From a virus: a DNA stretch of 64,000 bases. The notes beneath the pieces are model-generated. The model was given only the letters and a program-made list of their open reading frames with translations, was not told where the DNA came from and ran no database searches. Positions 1 to 5,939 of this stretch are shown here, in pieces; the first letter of the stretch is position 1; each line of letters opens with the position of its first letter. Position numbers and translations under genes: made by a program. The stretch covers positions 1 to 64,000 of IMG/VR virus record IMGVR_UViG_3300026484_000295; one strand, 5' to 3'.

Positions 1-142
1 CAGTATCTGTACTTTCAGTATCTGTACTTTCAGTATCTGTACTTTCAGTATCTGTACTTTCAGTATCTGTACTTTCAGTATCTGTACTTTCAGTATCTGT
101 ACTTTCAGTATCTGTACTTTCAGTATCTGTACTTTCAGTATC
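1..142. repeat. 15-bp perfect tandem repeat (9 full copies plus a partial tenth)
   Basis: The unit is cagtatctgtacttt on the plus strand, repeated without a mismatch from base 1 to 135, with a diverging tenth copy. On the minus strand it encodes S-T-D-T-E inside the adhesin. The perfect identity suggests recent slippage expansion. The true copy number is unknown because the array is cut by the window edge. Confidence 0.97.
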
Positions 143-688
143 CTCGATTATATCTGTATCTGTATCTTCGATTATATCAGTTTTAGTATTATCTACAATT
201 GAAGAATTCGAAGTTCTATCAAAATTTTCATCAATATTCTCTAAACTTCTAGGTCTAAATTTTACTTCTCTTAAATCAGCTTCAACATTAACTTCTGTAT
301 TTGCCGAAGTTAAAAATTCACCTGGAAGGTATGCAGAAGATTCCGGTATCTCATTTCCGGCTTCAGTATTAATATCATCAGGGTTTTCTTCATCTTCCTC
401 TAATATTTTTTCAATAGATTTTTTTAATTCTGATTCTTCATCTAAATCTTTATTATTACCAAATAAATCTTCATATGAAAATAGAATAGTCTGTAACCCC
501 GAAACGATTATGTCAGAACCATCTATTAACTCTATAATTATTGAATCATTTGGTGAATTACCTTCTAAACCTATGACCTGTTCACCATCATAAATAATAT
601 CACCTTCTTTAAGTACTCTTTTATGACCAGAAGAATCAATTGCTATAAATTCACCATTGATCTGTGTAATTTTTCCTATAATTTTCAT
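1..688 (-). CDS. LapA/RTX-type surface adhesin, N-terminal part (runs off left edge)
   Basis: I translated this by hand from an ATG at 688; the frame is open to base 1. SD GGAGG precedes the ATG. Residues 1-75 match the N-terminal retention module of type-I-secreted giant adhesins (GKITQINGEFIAIDSSGHKR, then an LKEGDIIYDGE-like stretch and a DGSDIIVSG stretch). An acidic linker and an NVEADLR/NIDENFD segment typical of such proteins follow. In LapA-type adhesins a di-alanine T-A-A-G site after the module is cut by LapG; here the equivalent is T108-E-A-G111, so the site looks altered. From about residue 184 the protein is a repeated S-T-D-T-E pentapeptide. Its likely role is host-cell attachment or biofilm behaviour. 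Finding it on a phage is unusual. Confidence 0.75.
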   Translation of the reverse strand, partial: MKIIGKITQINGEFIAIDSSGHKRVLKEGDIIYDGEQVIGLEGNSPNDSIIIELIDGSDIIVSGLQTILFSYEDLFGNNKDLDEESELKKSIEKILEEDEENPDDINTEAGNEIPESSAYLPGEFLTSANTEVNVEADLREVKFRPRSLENIDENFDRTSNSSIVDNTKTDIIEDTDTDIIEDTESTDTESTDTESTDTESTDTESTDTESTDTESTDTESTDTESTDT

Positions 689-712
689 GATTTATACCTC
701 CAAGTATATAGA

Positions 713-790
713 GGTAGAATAATTGCGAGCAATATGATATTTACTTTCAAATACCTTATAACCTCCAGCTTTGGCTTTCGCTATCCTACC
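713..790 (-). other. structured 5' leader of the adhesin gene
   Basis: On the minus strand GGTAGGAT (783-790) pairs with ATTCTACC (713-720) to close a domain of about 78 nt. Inside are a 7-bp hairpin (736-742 with 749-755), a short TTGC/GCAA hairpin (723-732) and a purine-rich strand containing GCGAAAGCC. The domain ends about 25 nt before the adhesin ATG. It could be a regulatory leader, but I could not match it to a riboswitch class. Confidence 0.4.
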
Positions 791-849
791 TTCAGGTTAA
801 AGATTTTTATATCTTTTTATATTTATTTATATTTATTTTACATTTTTTA

Positions 850-1182
850 TCATAAATGAATATTCTGATTAATTTTTCCTAGTTTTTCTAACACCAAGCC
901 AATCGAATTAACACCATTTTGTAACTCTTTTAATCGTTTCTTAAATTTATTAATAGTTCGTTTTGATGGGTCTCTAATTATATTTTGATTTAAAAATAAA
1001 TTCAATTTATTGTATGGTATTGAATAATCAATTACACCATTAGAGGTATATAAATTAAAAATATATGATTCTTCATTTTTGTTATTATGAATCCTCATAC
1101 CAATTCCAATAAATTCAGCTAGGTGATAACCATTATGATTTATTTCAAGTAGTTGTCGTGGTTGGAAATAATTTTCTATCAT
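850..1182 (-). CDS. hypothetical protein (110 aa)
   Basis: Not recognised. It is a basic protein with a lysine-rich C-terminal half and no signal peptide or membrane segment. It follows the 1229-1975 gene on the minus strand. SD AGGAG (1189-1193) lies inside a hairpin arm, and a late-promoter motif sits in that hairpin's loop, which suggests late expression. No function can be assigned. Confidence 0.7.
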   Translation of the reverse strand: MIENYFQPRQLLEINHNGYHLAEFIGIGMRIHNNKNEESYIFNLYTSNGVIDYSIPYNKLNLFLNQNIIRDPSKRTINKFKKRLKELQNGVNSIGLVLEKLGKINQNIHL

Positions 1183-1187
1183 TTAAA

Positions 1188-1225
1188 ACTCCTATTTTAA
1201 TATATTTATATAAAAAAATAGGAGT
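1188..1225 (-). promoter_or_regulatory. hairpin sequestering an SD, with a late promoter in its loop
   Basis: Arms 1188-1198 and 1215-1225 are an 11-bp perfect inverted repeat. The arm nearer the 850-1182 gene contains its SD (AGGAG). The loop carries the minus-strand late motif TATAAATA (revcomp 1203-1210). A transcript reading through from upstream would hide the SD; one starting from the loop promoter would lack the pairing arm. T4 genes e and soc use this arrangement. Confidence 0.6.
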
Positions 1226-1228
1226 TTT

Positions 1229-1975
1229 TTAATGTTTTAAAGCAATTATTTTTTCAGGATATACATCAGCAATAACTTTTAAAATATTTTTATCCTCGCT
1301 ATATTCTTTAAGCTCAGATTCAAAAATATATCCATTACTCGAATATATTCCCCATCTAGTATTATCAAGAGAATAAGATTTAAACTTAAATAACTTTTTC
1401 TCCTTTTGTTCCGCAAATGAAGCTTTCTTATAGATAATTACTTCTTTTCTATATTCTCCATCAGTAAATGTAATATATCCATCATCTGTTGTTCGAAATC
1501 TTTCGTTTTCTTTATAATTTAGCCCAATATATTTTACTAGGATTTCTAATCGCTTTTCATCAATTTCATTATAAGTTTTATATGCGTTCAAAATAATTTT
1601 AGTAGATGACTTTAAATCATCAGAAATAAAATATTCAGCGTTTAATCGTTGAGGCGCCGCATTTGTTTTTAAACAATTTATTACAATTTGAGTGTGCATA
1701 AAAACAGTATCTTCATCTAAATTTGTTTCTAAAATATTTTCTAGCTTTTGTTTTGCTGATTGTAAATCATATACAAAATTGTCATAAGGATTATCAAGCA
1801 CTCCAAATGCTCCATTTAACATTTCAAATAAATGATTTATTCTATTATTACCATAGGTATCTTTAACATAAAAGAAAGTATTTACCGAATGTAATAAATT
1901 TCTAATAGCATGTCGGAGTGTAGGTATATCTTCTGACAGAAGTTCTTCTTTTTCTAAATTAAAATTAAATTGCAT
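1229..1975 (-). CDS. hypothetical protein (248 aa)
   Basis: Not recognised. It is a mixed alpha/beta soluble-type protein with no signal peptide or membrane segment. The C-terminal third alternates beta-like stretches (GYITFTDGEYRKEV, RWGIYSSNGYIFE). It lies directly upstream of the 110-aa gene on the minus strand and ends at the hairpin between them. Confidence 0.7.
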   Translation of the reverse strand: MQFNFNLEKEELLSEDIPTLRHAIRNLLHSVNTFFYVKDTYGNNRINHLFEMLNGAFGVLDNPYDNFVYDLQSAKQKLENILETNLDEDTVFMHTQIVINCLKTNAAPQRLNAEYFISDDLKSSTKIILNAYKTYNEIDEKRLEILVKYIGLNYKENERFRTTDDGYITFTDGEYRKEVIIYKKASFAEQKEKKLFKFKSYSLDNTRWGIYSSNGYIFESELKEYSEDKNILKVIADVYPEKIIALKH

Positions 1976-2137
1976 TTATTTACCTTTTGTTGTCAATTCA
2001 ATATTTTAAATCTACTTACTGTATAATAAGTTATTCTTTAATTTAAGATAATTATATTATAAAATTGCTTAAAGAGATATAAATTTAATAGTTACATGAG
2101 AAAGTTTATTTGAATTTAGTGGATAATATTATTGTTA

Positions 2138-2410
2138 TTAAAAATTTGTTGGATAACCCAAATCTTTTCCGACTTCTTTGATAAATTCTAACATACGTTT
2201 ATCTACTTTTGAAGCTTGTCTTATTACTTTTGTTTCATAGAATTTATGAGAACTATAATGTTCTATCTCTTCCATTAAATTACCGTTCTCTATAAACCAA
2301 TATCTGTTTAAATTATATTTTTTCTCTACGTATTCAATGATAATTCTAGATCTTTCCGTATTGGAAATTTCAACTTCAATTTGTTCTTTTTTTGTAGCTT
2401 TGATTTTCAT
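2138..2410 (-). CDS. hypothetical protein (90 aa)
   Basis: A small charged protein, not recognised. A strong promoter-like motif (2575-2589) and a structured region (2440-2519) lie upstream on the same strand, so the mRNA would have a long folded leader. Confidence 0.65.
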   Translation of the reverse strand: MKIKATKKEQIEVEISNTERSRIIIEYVEKKYNLNRYWFIENGNLMEEIEHYSSHKFYETKVIRQASKVDKRMLEFIKEVGKDLGYPTNF

Positions 2411-2439
2411 TTATAGACCTTGAATGGAATTTTGAAGAA

Positions 2440-2519
2440 TGGGTTTTGTATGTGTTTTTCGGTCATCATCTCATAGCAATAAGCCTAGGATACTATGAGC
2501 CCCGTGTCCATTCAAAACC
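2440..2519 (-). ncRNA. structured RNA or folded leader (about 80 nt)
   Basis: Three nested helices: GGGTTTTG/CAAAACCC (2440-2447 with 2512-2519), CGG/CCG (2459-2461 with 2501-2503) and a 7-bp stem (2469-2475 with 2492-2498). It has no tRNA T-arm. A promoter-like motif at 2575-2589 would transcribe it on the minus strand. It may be a stable small RNA like T4 species 1 and 2, or a leader for the 90-aa gene. Confidence 0.45.
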
Positions 2520-2574
2520 CTAAATTGGACAGATACTCAATTCTTCTTAAAGAATTCAGTATATGTTCATATTA

Positions 2575-2589
2575 TTATTTTACAAAAAA
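2575..2589 (-). promoter_or_regulatory. promoter motif TTTTTTGTAAAATAA
   Basis: Near-identical to the 16-base motif TTTTTTTGTAAAATAT found upstream of several replication genes here. It points into the structured leader at 2440-2519. Confidence 0.5.
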
Positions 2590-2626
2590 TCTTCTTAAAT
2601 TTAGTATAAATTATTAATAAATAAGA

Positions 2627-2696
2627 ATAGAGGTAATCAAAGAAGGTGACTATTCTTTGAAATTAGGTAGGATAAATAACCCAACTGTCCCTCTAT
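2627..2696 (+). other. folded leader of the homing endonuclease gene
   Basis: ATAGAGG (2627-2633) pairs with CCTCTAT (2690-2696), enclosing a 7-bp hairpin (2638-2644 with 2653-2659). It ends 27 nt before the ATG at 2724. It could limit endonuclease translation or be a small RNA; there is no other evidence. Confidence 0.35.
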
Positions 2697-2723
2697 AAAA
2701 AATTATACATTAAAGGATAAAAA

Positions 2724-3533
2724 ATGACTACTAAAAAGAAAATTACTTGTCCAGATTGTGGTGTAGAAATTAGTATTAATAATATTAAGAATCATCAAAA
2801 TAGTAAGACTTGTATGAATAATCAAAAATACATAATAGGAAATAACCGACCTGAACCAGGTATATGTCCACATTGCAATATATCTTTAGATGAATTTTCA
2901 AAGGCTAATAAAGCTAATCATGTTAGGTGGTGTGAAATGAATCCTAAAAGAAATAGTTATCTTGAGAAATTAACCAATCGAATTGGAGAGAACAATCCTA
3001 TGTTTGGTAAACCTGCATGGAATAAAGGTAAAACAAAAGAAACCGACGATAGAATAAAAAAGTCCAGCGAAGTATTATCTAAAAAATATCAATCAGGTGA
3101 ACTTACTCCTAAAAATAAAGGAGTACCAATTACTGAAGAAACAAGAGAAAAGATAAGACAAACTCAGCTACAAAATAAATACCAGCGAATATGTAAATCA
3201 ACGATTAATTATAAATGCAAAGATAGTACGATTATTAAAATGGACTCAAAATGGGAAGTAAGATTAGCAGAAGATTTGGATGAACATAATATCGATTGGA
3301 TAAGACCTAAACCTTTAAAATGGGTTGATTCACAAGGAATTGAGCACAATTATTTCCCTGACTTCTATCTTCCAGAATTTGATATTTACCTTGACCCAAA
3401 AAATGAATGGGTACGAAAAAATCAAGAAGAAAAAATTAACTATTTGATGAAACATTATGATAATATTTTCTTATTATATGAAAATGAATTAAGTTTTGAT
3501 TTTATTAAGAAGAATTTTTTAAGTGGAAAATAA
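2724..3533 (+). CDS. homing endonuclease, PD-(D/E)XK-type with zinc fingers and NUMOD3 motif
   Basis: 269 aa. Two zinc-binding-like segments come first (CPDC with a later H...C near residues 9-30; CPHC with H...C near 49-70). A NUMOD3-type DNA-binding motif follows (GENNPMFGKPAWNKGKT, about residue 88). The C-terminal half resembles phage EDxHD/PD-(D/E)XK homing nucleases (KWEVRLAEDLDEH, then PDFYLPEFDIYLDPK). Such genes are free-standing mobile elements that cut a cognate site. It sits at the edge of the tRNA cluster, in the opposite orientation. Confidence 0.75.
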   Translation: MTTKKKITCPDCGVEISINNIKNHQNSKTCMNNQKYIIGNNRPEPGICPHCNISLDEFSKANKANHVRWCEMNPKRNSYLEKLTNRIGENNPMFGKPAWNKGKTKETDDRIKKSSEVLSKKYQSGELTPKNKGVPITEETREKIRQTQLQNKYQRICKSTINYKCKDSTIIKMDSKWEVRLAEDLDEHNIDWIRPKPLKWVDSQGIEHNYFPDFYLPEFDIYLDPKNEWVRKNQEEKINYLMKHYDNIFLLYENELSFDFIKKNFLSGK

Positions 3534-3536
3534 AAA

Positions 3537-3614
3537 TGGTACGCCCACCAGGATTCGAACCTGGGACCTACGCCTTAGAAGGGCGTTACTCTAATCCTGC
3601 TGAGTTATGGACGC
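3537..3614 (-). tRNA. tRNA-Arg (UCU)
   Basis: A full cloverleaf on the minus strand with encoded CCA. Acceptor GCGTCCA pairs with TGGGCGT, the T-arm is GGTTCGAATCC, and the anticodon loop is CTTCTAA. It reads AGA, a favoured codon in this AT-rich genome. Confidence 0.93.
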
Positions 3615-3627
3615 ATCGTTAAAAAAA

Positions 3628-3773
3628 TCTCAAAATATTATAATCCATTTGGTACCATCAGATCAATTTTGAGACCCATATCGCCACCCTCTAGAAAGGT
3701 TTGTGATATAGTAGGGTTATTGCTTGTTTGCTGACCATCAGCACAATCTATATTCCAAAGAATACACATTGTG
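3628..3773 (-). other. structured tRNA-spacer RNA; alternative 43-codon ORF (3638-3769)
   Basis: On the minus strand this spacer holds a CACAAT/ATTGTG hairpin (3742-3747 with 3768-3773), GCTGA/TCAGC (3730-3742), and a TCTCAAAAT/ATTTTGAGA helix (3628-3636 with 3666-3674) followed by a T-run, which is terminator-like. An ORF starting MCILWNIDCADGQQ also spans it but has no visible SD. A processed small RNA seems at least as likely as a peptide. Confidence 0.35.
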
Positions 3774-3796
3774 TTGGTGTTTTTATTTATACATAT

Positions 3797-3805
3797 ATTA
3801 TACAA
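3797..3805 (-). promoter_or_regulatory. TTGTATAAT promoter of the tRNA-Arg unit
   Basis: Minus-strand TTGTATAAT preceded by a T-rich tract, upstream of the structured spacer and tRNA-Arg. The same word recurs upstream of each other tRNA unit. Confidence 0.5.
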
Positions 3806-3891
3806 AAGTTTACTTTAAATTCATCTTAAATTTATTAAAATTTAGAAAAAATTGTTTTTTTAGAAAAATATAATACGTAAGAAGTGGGTAA

Positions 3892-3966
3892 TGGCTCCGG
3901 ATACTGGATTCGAACCAGTGACCAAATGATTAACAGTCATCTACTCTACCGCTGAGCTAATCCGGA
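3892..3966 (-). tRNA. tRNA-Asn (GUU)
   Basis: Cloverleaf with encoded CCA. Acceptor TCCGGAT/ATCCGGA, D-arm GCTCAGCGGTAGAG, anticodon loop CTGTTAA, T-arm CTGGTTCGAATCCAG. Confidence 0.95.
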
Positions 3967-4073
3967 ATAATTCTTTTTAACGCAAAGTTACGTTCAATTT
4001 TATACATTGAAAACTCAAGTAATTCCTCGTTACTAACAGATATTTTTAAACATTAAATATCAAAGTATTTTAA

Positions 4074-4150
4074 TGGTGCCGATTTGAGGATTTGAACCCC
4101 AGGCCTGCTGATTACAAATCAGCTGCTCTAGCCAACTGAGCTAAATCGGC
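4074..4150 (-). tRNA. tRNA-Thr (UGU)
   Basis: Cloverleaf with encoded CCA. Acceptor GCCGATT/AATCGGC, anticodon loop TTTGTAA in a GCTGA/TCAGC stem, T-loop TTCAAAT. It reads ACA. Confidence 0.95.
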
Positions 4151-4158
4151 ATAAATAG

Positions 4159-4257
4159 GGTTTTAAAGCTATGGAATATTCCTTAAAACCATTATACAAT
4201 ATAGGCTACATTTAAGTTCTTTTTATCTTTTTCCTATATTGGAGTGCCATATCACTC
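4159..4257 (-). other. structured spacer, three consecutive stem-loops
   Basis: Three helices: 4159-4166 with 4183-4190 (GGTTTTAA/TTAAAACC), 4198-4205 with 4233-4240 (AATATAGG/CCTATATT), and 4242-4246 with 4253-4257 (GAGTG/CACTC). The stretch 4151-4515 has no other convincing gene. It may contain RNA-processing signals or small RNAs of the tRNA precursor. Confidence 0.4.
4191..4199 (-). promoter_or_regulatory. TTGTATAAT motif next to tRNA-Thr
   Basis: Minus-strand TTGTATAAT 41 nt upstream of the tRNA-Thr 5' end. It overlaps the base of the AATATAGG helix. Confidence 0.4.
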
Positions 4258-4312
4258 TACAAAAAGTTTTATTAACTCTTTATAGAATTATATTTCGTTT
4301 TTATTTATATGT

Positions 4313-4321
4313 ATTATACAA
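4313..4321 (-). promoter_or_regulatory. TTGTATAAT promoter upstream of the structured spacer
   Basis: Minus-strand TTTTTGTATAAT. It would transcribe the three-hairpin spacer and the tRNA-Thr, Asn and Arg units. Confidence 0.45.
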
Positions 4322-4515
4322 AAATTTTTATTAATTTTATCTTAAATTTTGATTTTTTCAAAATTTATTGATTATCTTCTAATATATCACCTAAAATAGG
4401 ATTATTAAATAATTTATCAATTTTAATTCCATCATTCACTCTTATCACGTATTTTCTTTTATTAATTAGTGATTTTCATATGTTTTTAGAAATAAATAAT
4501 AAAAAGGAGGAAGAT

Positions 4516-5169
4516 TTGATATATTACATAGTTTATAAAATTACAAATTTAATTAATAATAAAATATATATTGGCGTACACAAAACTAATAATATTGATG
4601 ATGACTATATGGGGTCTGGAAAATTGATTAAAAGTGCAATAAAAAAATATGGAAAAGAAAACTTTAAAAAAGAAATTATCGAGGTATTTGACAATTCAGA
4701 AGATATGTTTAATAAAGAAAAAGAGTTAGTTAATGAATCATTTATTAATGATAAAAATACATATAATATTGTTGAAGGTGGATATGGTGGTTTTGACTAT
4801 GCAACGGAAATTTCCAAAAAATTTAAAAAAGGTATTTATCAAGATGATTTTCATAAAAAACTTGCAGATATTAGTCGTGGAAACTTTAAAAACAATAAAA
4901 AATTAGCAAAAAAAGCCTCTGAATTAAGTCATAGTCCTGAGGCTATTAAAAAAAGAAATGAAACTCGTAGGAAAAATAAGAAATCAAATGATTATAGAAT
5001 GTGGATAACAAATGATATTGAAAATAAATATATTTTAAAAATAGAACCTATTCCTACTGGCTGGAGAAAAGGAAAAATTCAACGAAAAGAAGCATGTCCT
5101 CATTGTGGAATAAAAATGGGTGTTTGTGGAGCTTTTTATAAACATATCGAAAATTGTGATGGTGATTAG
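4516..5169 (+). CDS. GIY-YIG homing endonuclease (TTG start)
   Basis: 217 aa. I start it at TTG 4516 because SD AAGGAGG (4504-4510) lies 5 nt upstream; an in-frame ATG at 4480 has no SD. The GIY-YIG nuclease core opens the protein (YYIVYKITN, then KIYIGVHKT). A lysine-rich DNA-binding linker, a MWITN...IPTGWRKG motif seen in Seg-type enzymes, and a C-terminal zinc finger (CPHC with H...C) follow. This is a selfish element in the tRNA cluster, transcribed against the tRNAs. Confidence 0.85.
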   Translation: MIYYIVYKITNLINNKIYIGVHKTNNIDDDYMGSGKLIKSAIKKYGKENFKKEIIEVFDNSEDMFNKEKELVNESFINDKNTYNIVEGGYGGFDYATEISKKFKKGIYQDDFHKKLADISRGNFKNNKKLAKKASELSHSPEAIKKRNETRRKNKKSNDYRMWITNDIENKYILKIEPIPTGWRKGKIQRKEACPHCGIKMGVCGAFYKHIENCDGD

Positions 5170-5201
5170 TTTAGAACGGATTTGAAGAATAATTCAAATA
5201 A

Positions 5202-5287
5202 TGGTGTCGAGAGAGGGATTTGAACCCTCACGGTCTATGACCACTGGATTTTAAGTCCAGCGCGGCTACCAGTTACGCCATCCCGAC
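5202..5287 (-). tRNA. tRNA-Leu (UAA)
   Basis: Type II tRNA with a long variable arm and encoded CCA. Anticodon stem CTGGA/TCCAG, loop CTTAAAA. It reads TTA, the commonest Leu codon in AT-rich genomes. Confidence 0.94.
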
Positions 5288-5295
5288 ATTTTAAA

Positions 5296-5366
5296 AGAGA
5301 TAGAATCAATAGAGTGTGTTTCCTAAATTCCAAATAATTCGATGTAATCTCTATCTTTAATTCTCT
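5296..5366 (-). repeat. stem-loop element, copy 1 (no tRNA inside)
   Basis: Outer helix 5296-5300 with 5362-5366 and inner helix 5309-5314 with 5349-5354, separated by an internal loop. The right flank (5339-5370) is almost identical to 5757-5790 around the permuted tRNA. The enclosed sequence here is an unrelated stretch of about 34 nt. Confidence 0.6.
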
Positions 5367-5372
5367 AATAAA

Positions 5373-5381
5373 ATTATACAA
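5373..5381 (-). promoter_or_regulatory. TTGTATAAT promoter of the tRNA-Leu unit
   Basis: Minus-strand TTTTTTTTGTATAAT directly upstream of stem-loop copy 1 and tRNA-Leu. Confidence 0.5.
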
Positions 5382-5480
5382 AAAAAACTCTTAAAAATAC
5401 CTTAATTTAAGTATTTCTATGAAATTTGTATTTTTATTTATTCTCTAAAAATAATTTTTTAGAAAGTTTTCATATTATTT

Positions 5481-5557
5481 TGGTCGTCCCTGGAAGATTT
5501 GAACTTCCGACCTCTCCGTTATCAGCGGAACGCTCTAACCAACTGAGCTAAGGGACG
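5481..5557 (-). tRNA. tRNA-Ile (GAU)
   Basis: Cloverleaf with encoded CCA. Acceptor CGTCCCT/AGGGACG, anticodon loop CTGATAA, T-loop TTCAAAT. Confidence 0.94.
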
Positions 5558-5567
5558 GTATTATCAA

Positions 5568-5642
5568 TGGTGACCCCGAGGAGAATTGAACTCCTGTAAC
5601 ATGGATGAAAACCATGGATCCTAACCGCTAGACGACGGGGCC
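5568..5642 (-). tRNA. tRNA-Glu (UUC)
   Basis: Cloverleaf with encoded CCA. Acceptor GGCCCCG/CGGGGTC, anticodon loop TTTTCAT in a CATGG/CCATG stem, T-loop TTCAATT. Confidence 0.94.
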
Positions 5643-5646
5643 ACTT

Positions 5647-5786
5647 AGAGAGATCAAATCAATAAAGATATAATAAGATGCTCTACCGCTGAGCTACCTA
5701 CTATCCACTAAGAGTTAGTAGGGTTGGATTCGAACCAACGACCATCCGCTTAAAAGGCGATGTAATCTTTATCTTTAATTCTCTCT
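5647..5786 (-). repeat. stem-loop element, copy 2 (encloses the permuted tRNA)
   Basis: Outer helix 5647-5653 with 5780-5786 (7 bp) and inner helix 5662-5669 with 5765-5772 (8 bp). Compared with copy 1, paired positions change together (ATAGAG/CTCTAT against ATAAAG/CTTTAT), which supports a selected RNA stem. It would bring the outer ends of the permuted tRNA halves together. Confidence 0.65.
5677..5759 (-). tRNA. circularly permuted tRNA-Lys (UUU): 3' half precedes 5' half
   Basis: On the minus strand the 3' half comes first (5759-5716): CGC, loop CTTTTAA, GCGGA, T-arm GTTGGTTCGAATCCAAC, acceptor CCTACTA. Then a 12-nt spacer (5715-5704), then the 5' half (5703-5677): acceptor TAGTAGG, D-arm TAGCTCAGCGGTAGAGC, ATC. 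Rejoined, they give a 72-nt canonical tRNA with 7/7 acceptor pairs and a full anticodon stem (TC+CGC with GCGGA). CCA is not encoded, unlike the other tRNAs here. Maturation would need cutting of the acceptor loop and ligation within the anticodon stem. Confidence 0.75.
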
Positions 5787-5817
5787 AATATTGTTATATC
5801 GAATTGATATGTTGAAA

Positions 5818-5826
5818 TTATACATT
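5818..5826 (-). promoter_or_regulatory. ATGTATAAT promoter of the permuted tRNA unit
   Basis: Minus-strand ATGTATAAT about 30 nt upstream of stem-loop copy 2. It could transcribe permuted Lys, Glu and Ile together. Confidence 0.4.
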
Positions 5827-5891
5827 AAAAATACTTAATTTAAACTTAATTTTATGTTTTTAACAGTAATTAACATTATTTAACACATACA

Positions 5892-5899
5892 CATAAATA
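5892..5899 (+). promoter_or_regulatory. late-type promoter CATAAATA
   Basis: One mismatch to T4 late TATAAATA, about 40 nt upstream of the lipoprotein ATG. Confidence 0.35.
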
Positions 5900-5939
5900 A
5901 AATCGACATATTAAAAAAATTAATGTCAGGAGAAATTAG

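Noticed and set aside
1-142. Regular repeats that could suggest a CRISPR array
   Set aside because: The unit is 15 bp without spacers and is in frame in the adhesin on the minus strand, encoding S-T-D-T-E.
713-790. c-di-GMP-I (GEMM) riboswitch before the adhesin
   Set aside because: Some words look similar (GGTAGGATAGC, AAAGCC), but the order of conserved blocks and the 3' part do not match what I know of the consensus. Left as an unidentified folded leader.
2440-2519. Additional tRNA
   Set aside because: The terminal helix looks tRNA-like, but no T-arm or D-arm is present on either strand.
5647-5786. Group I intron (permuted intron-exon) as the explanation of the scrambled tRNA-Lys
   Set aside because: Only short flanks remain before the next tRNA and the promoter; there is no room for an intron core and no P3/P7-like elements.
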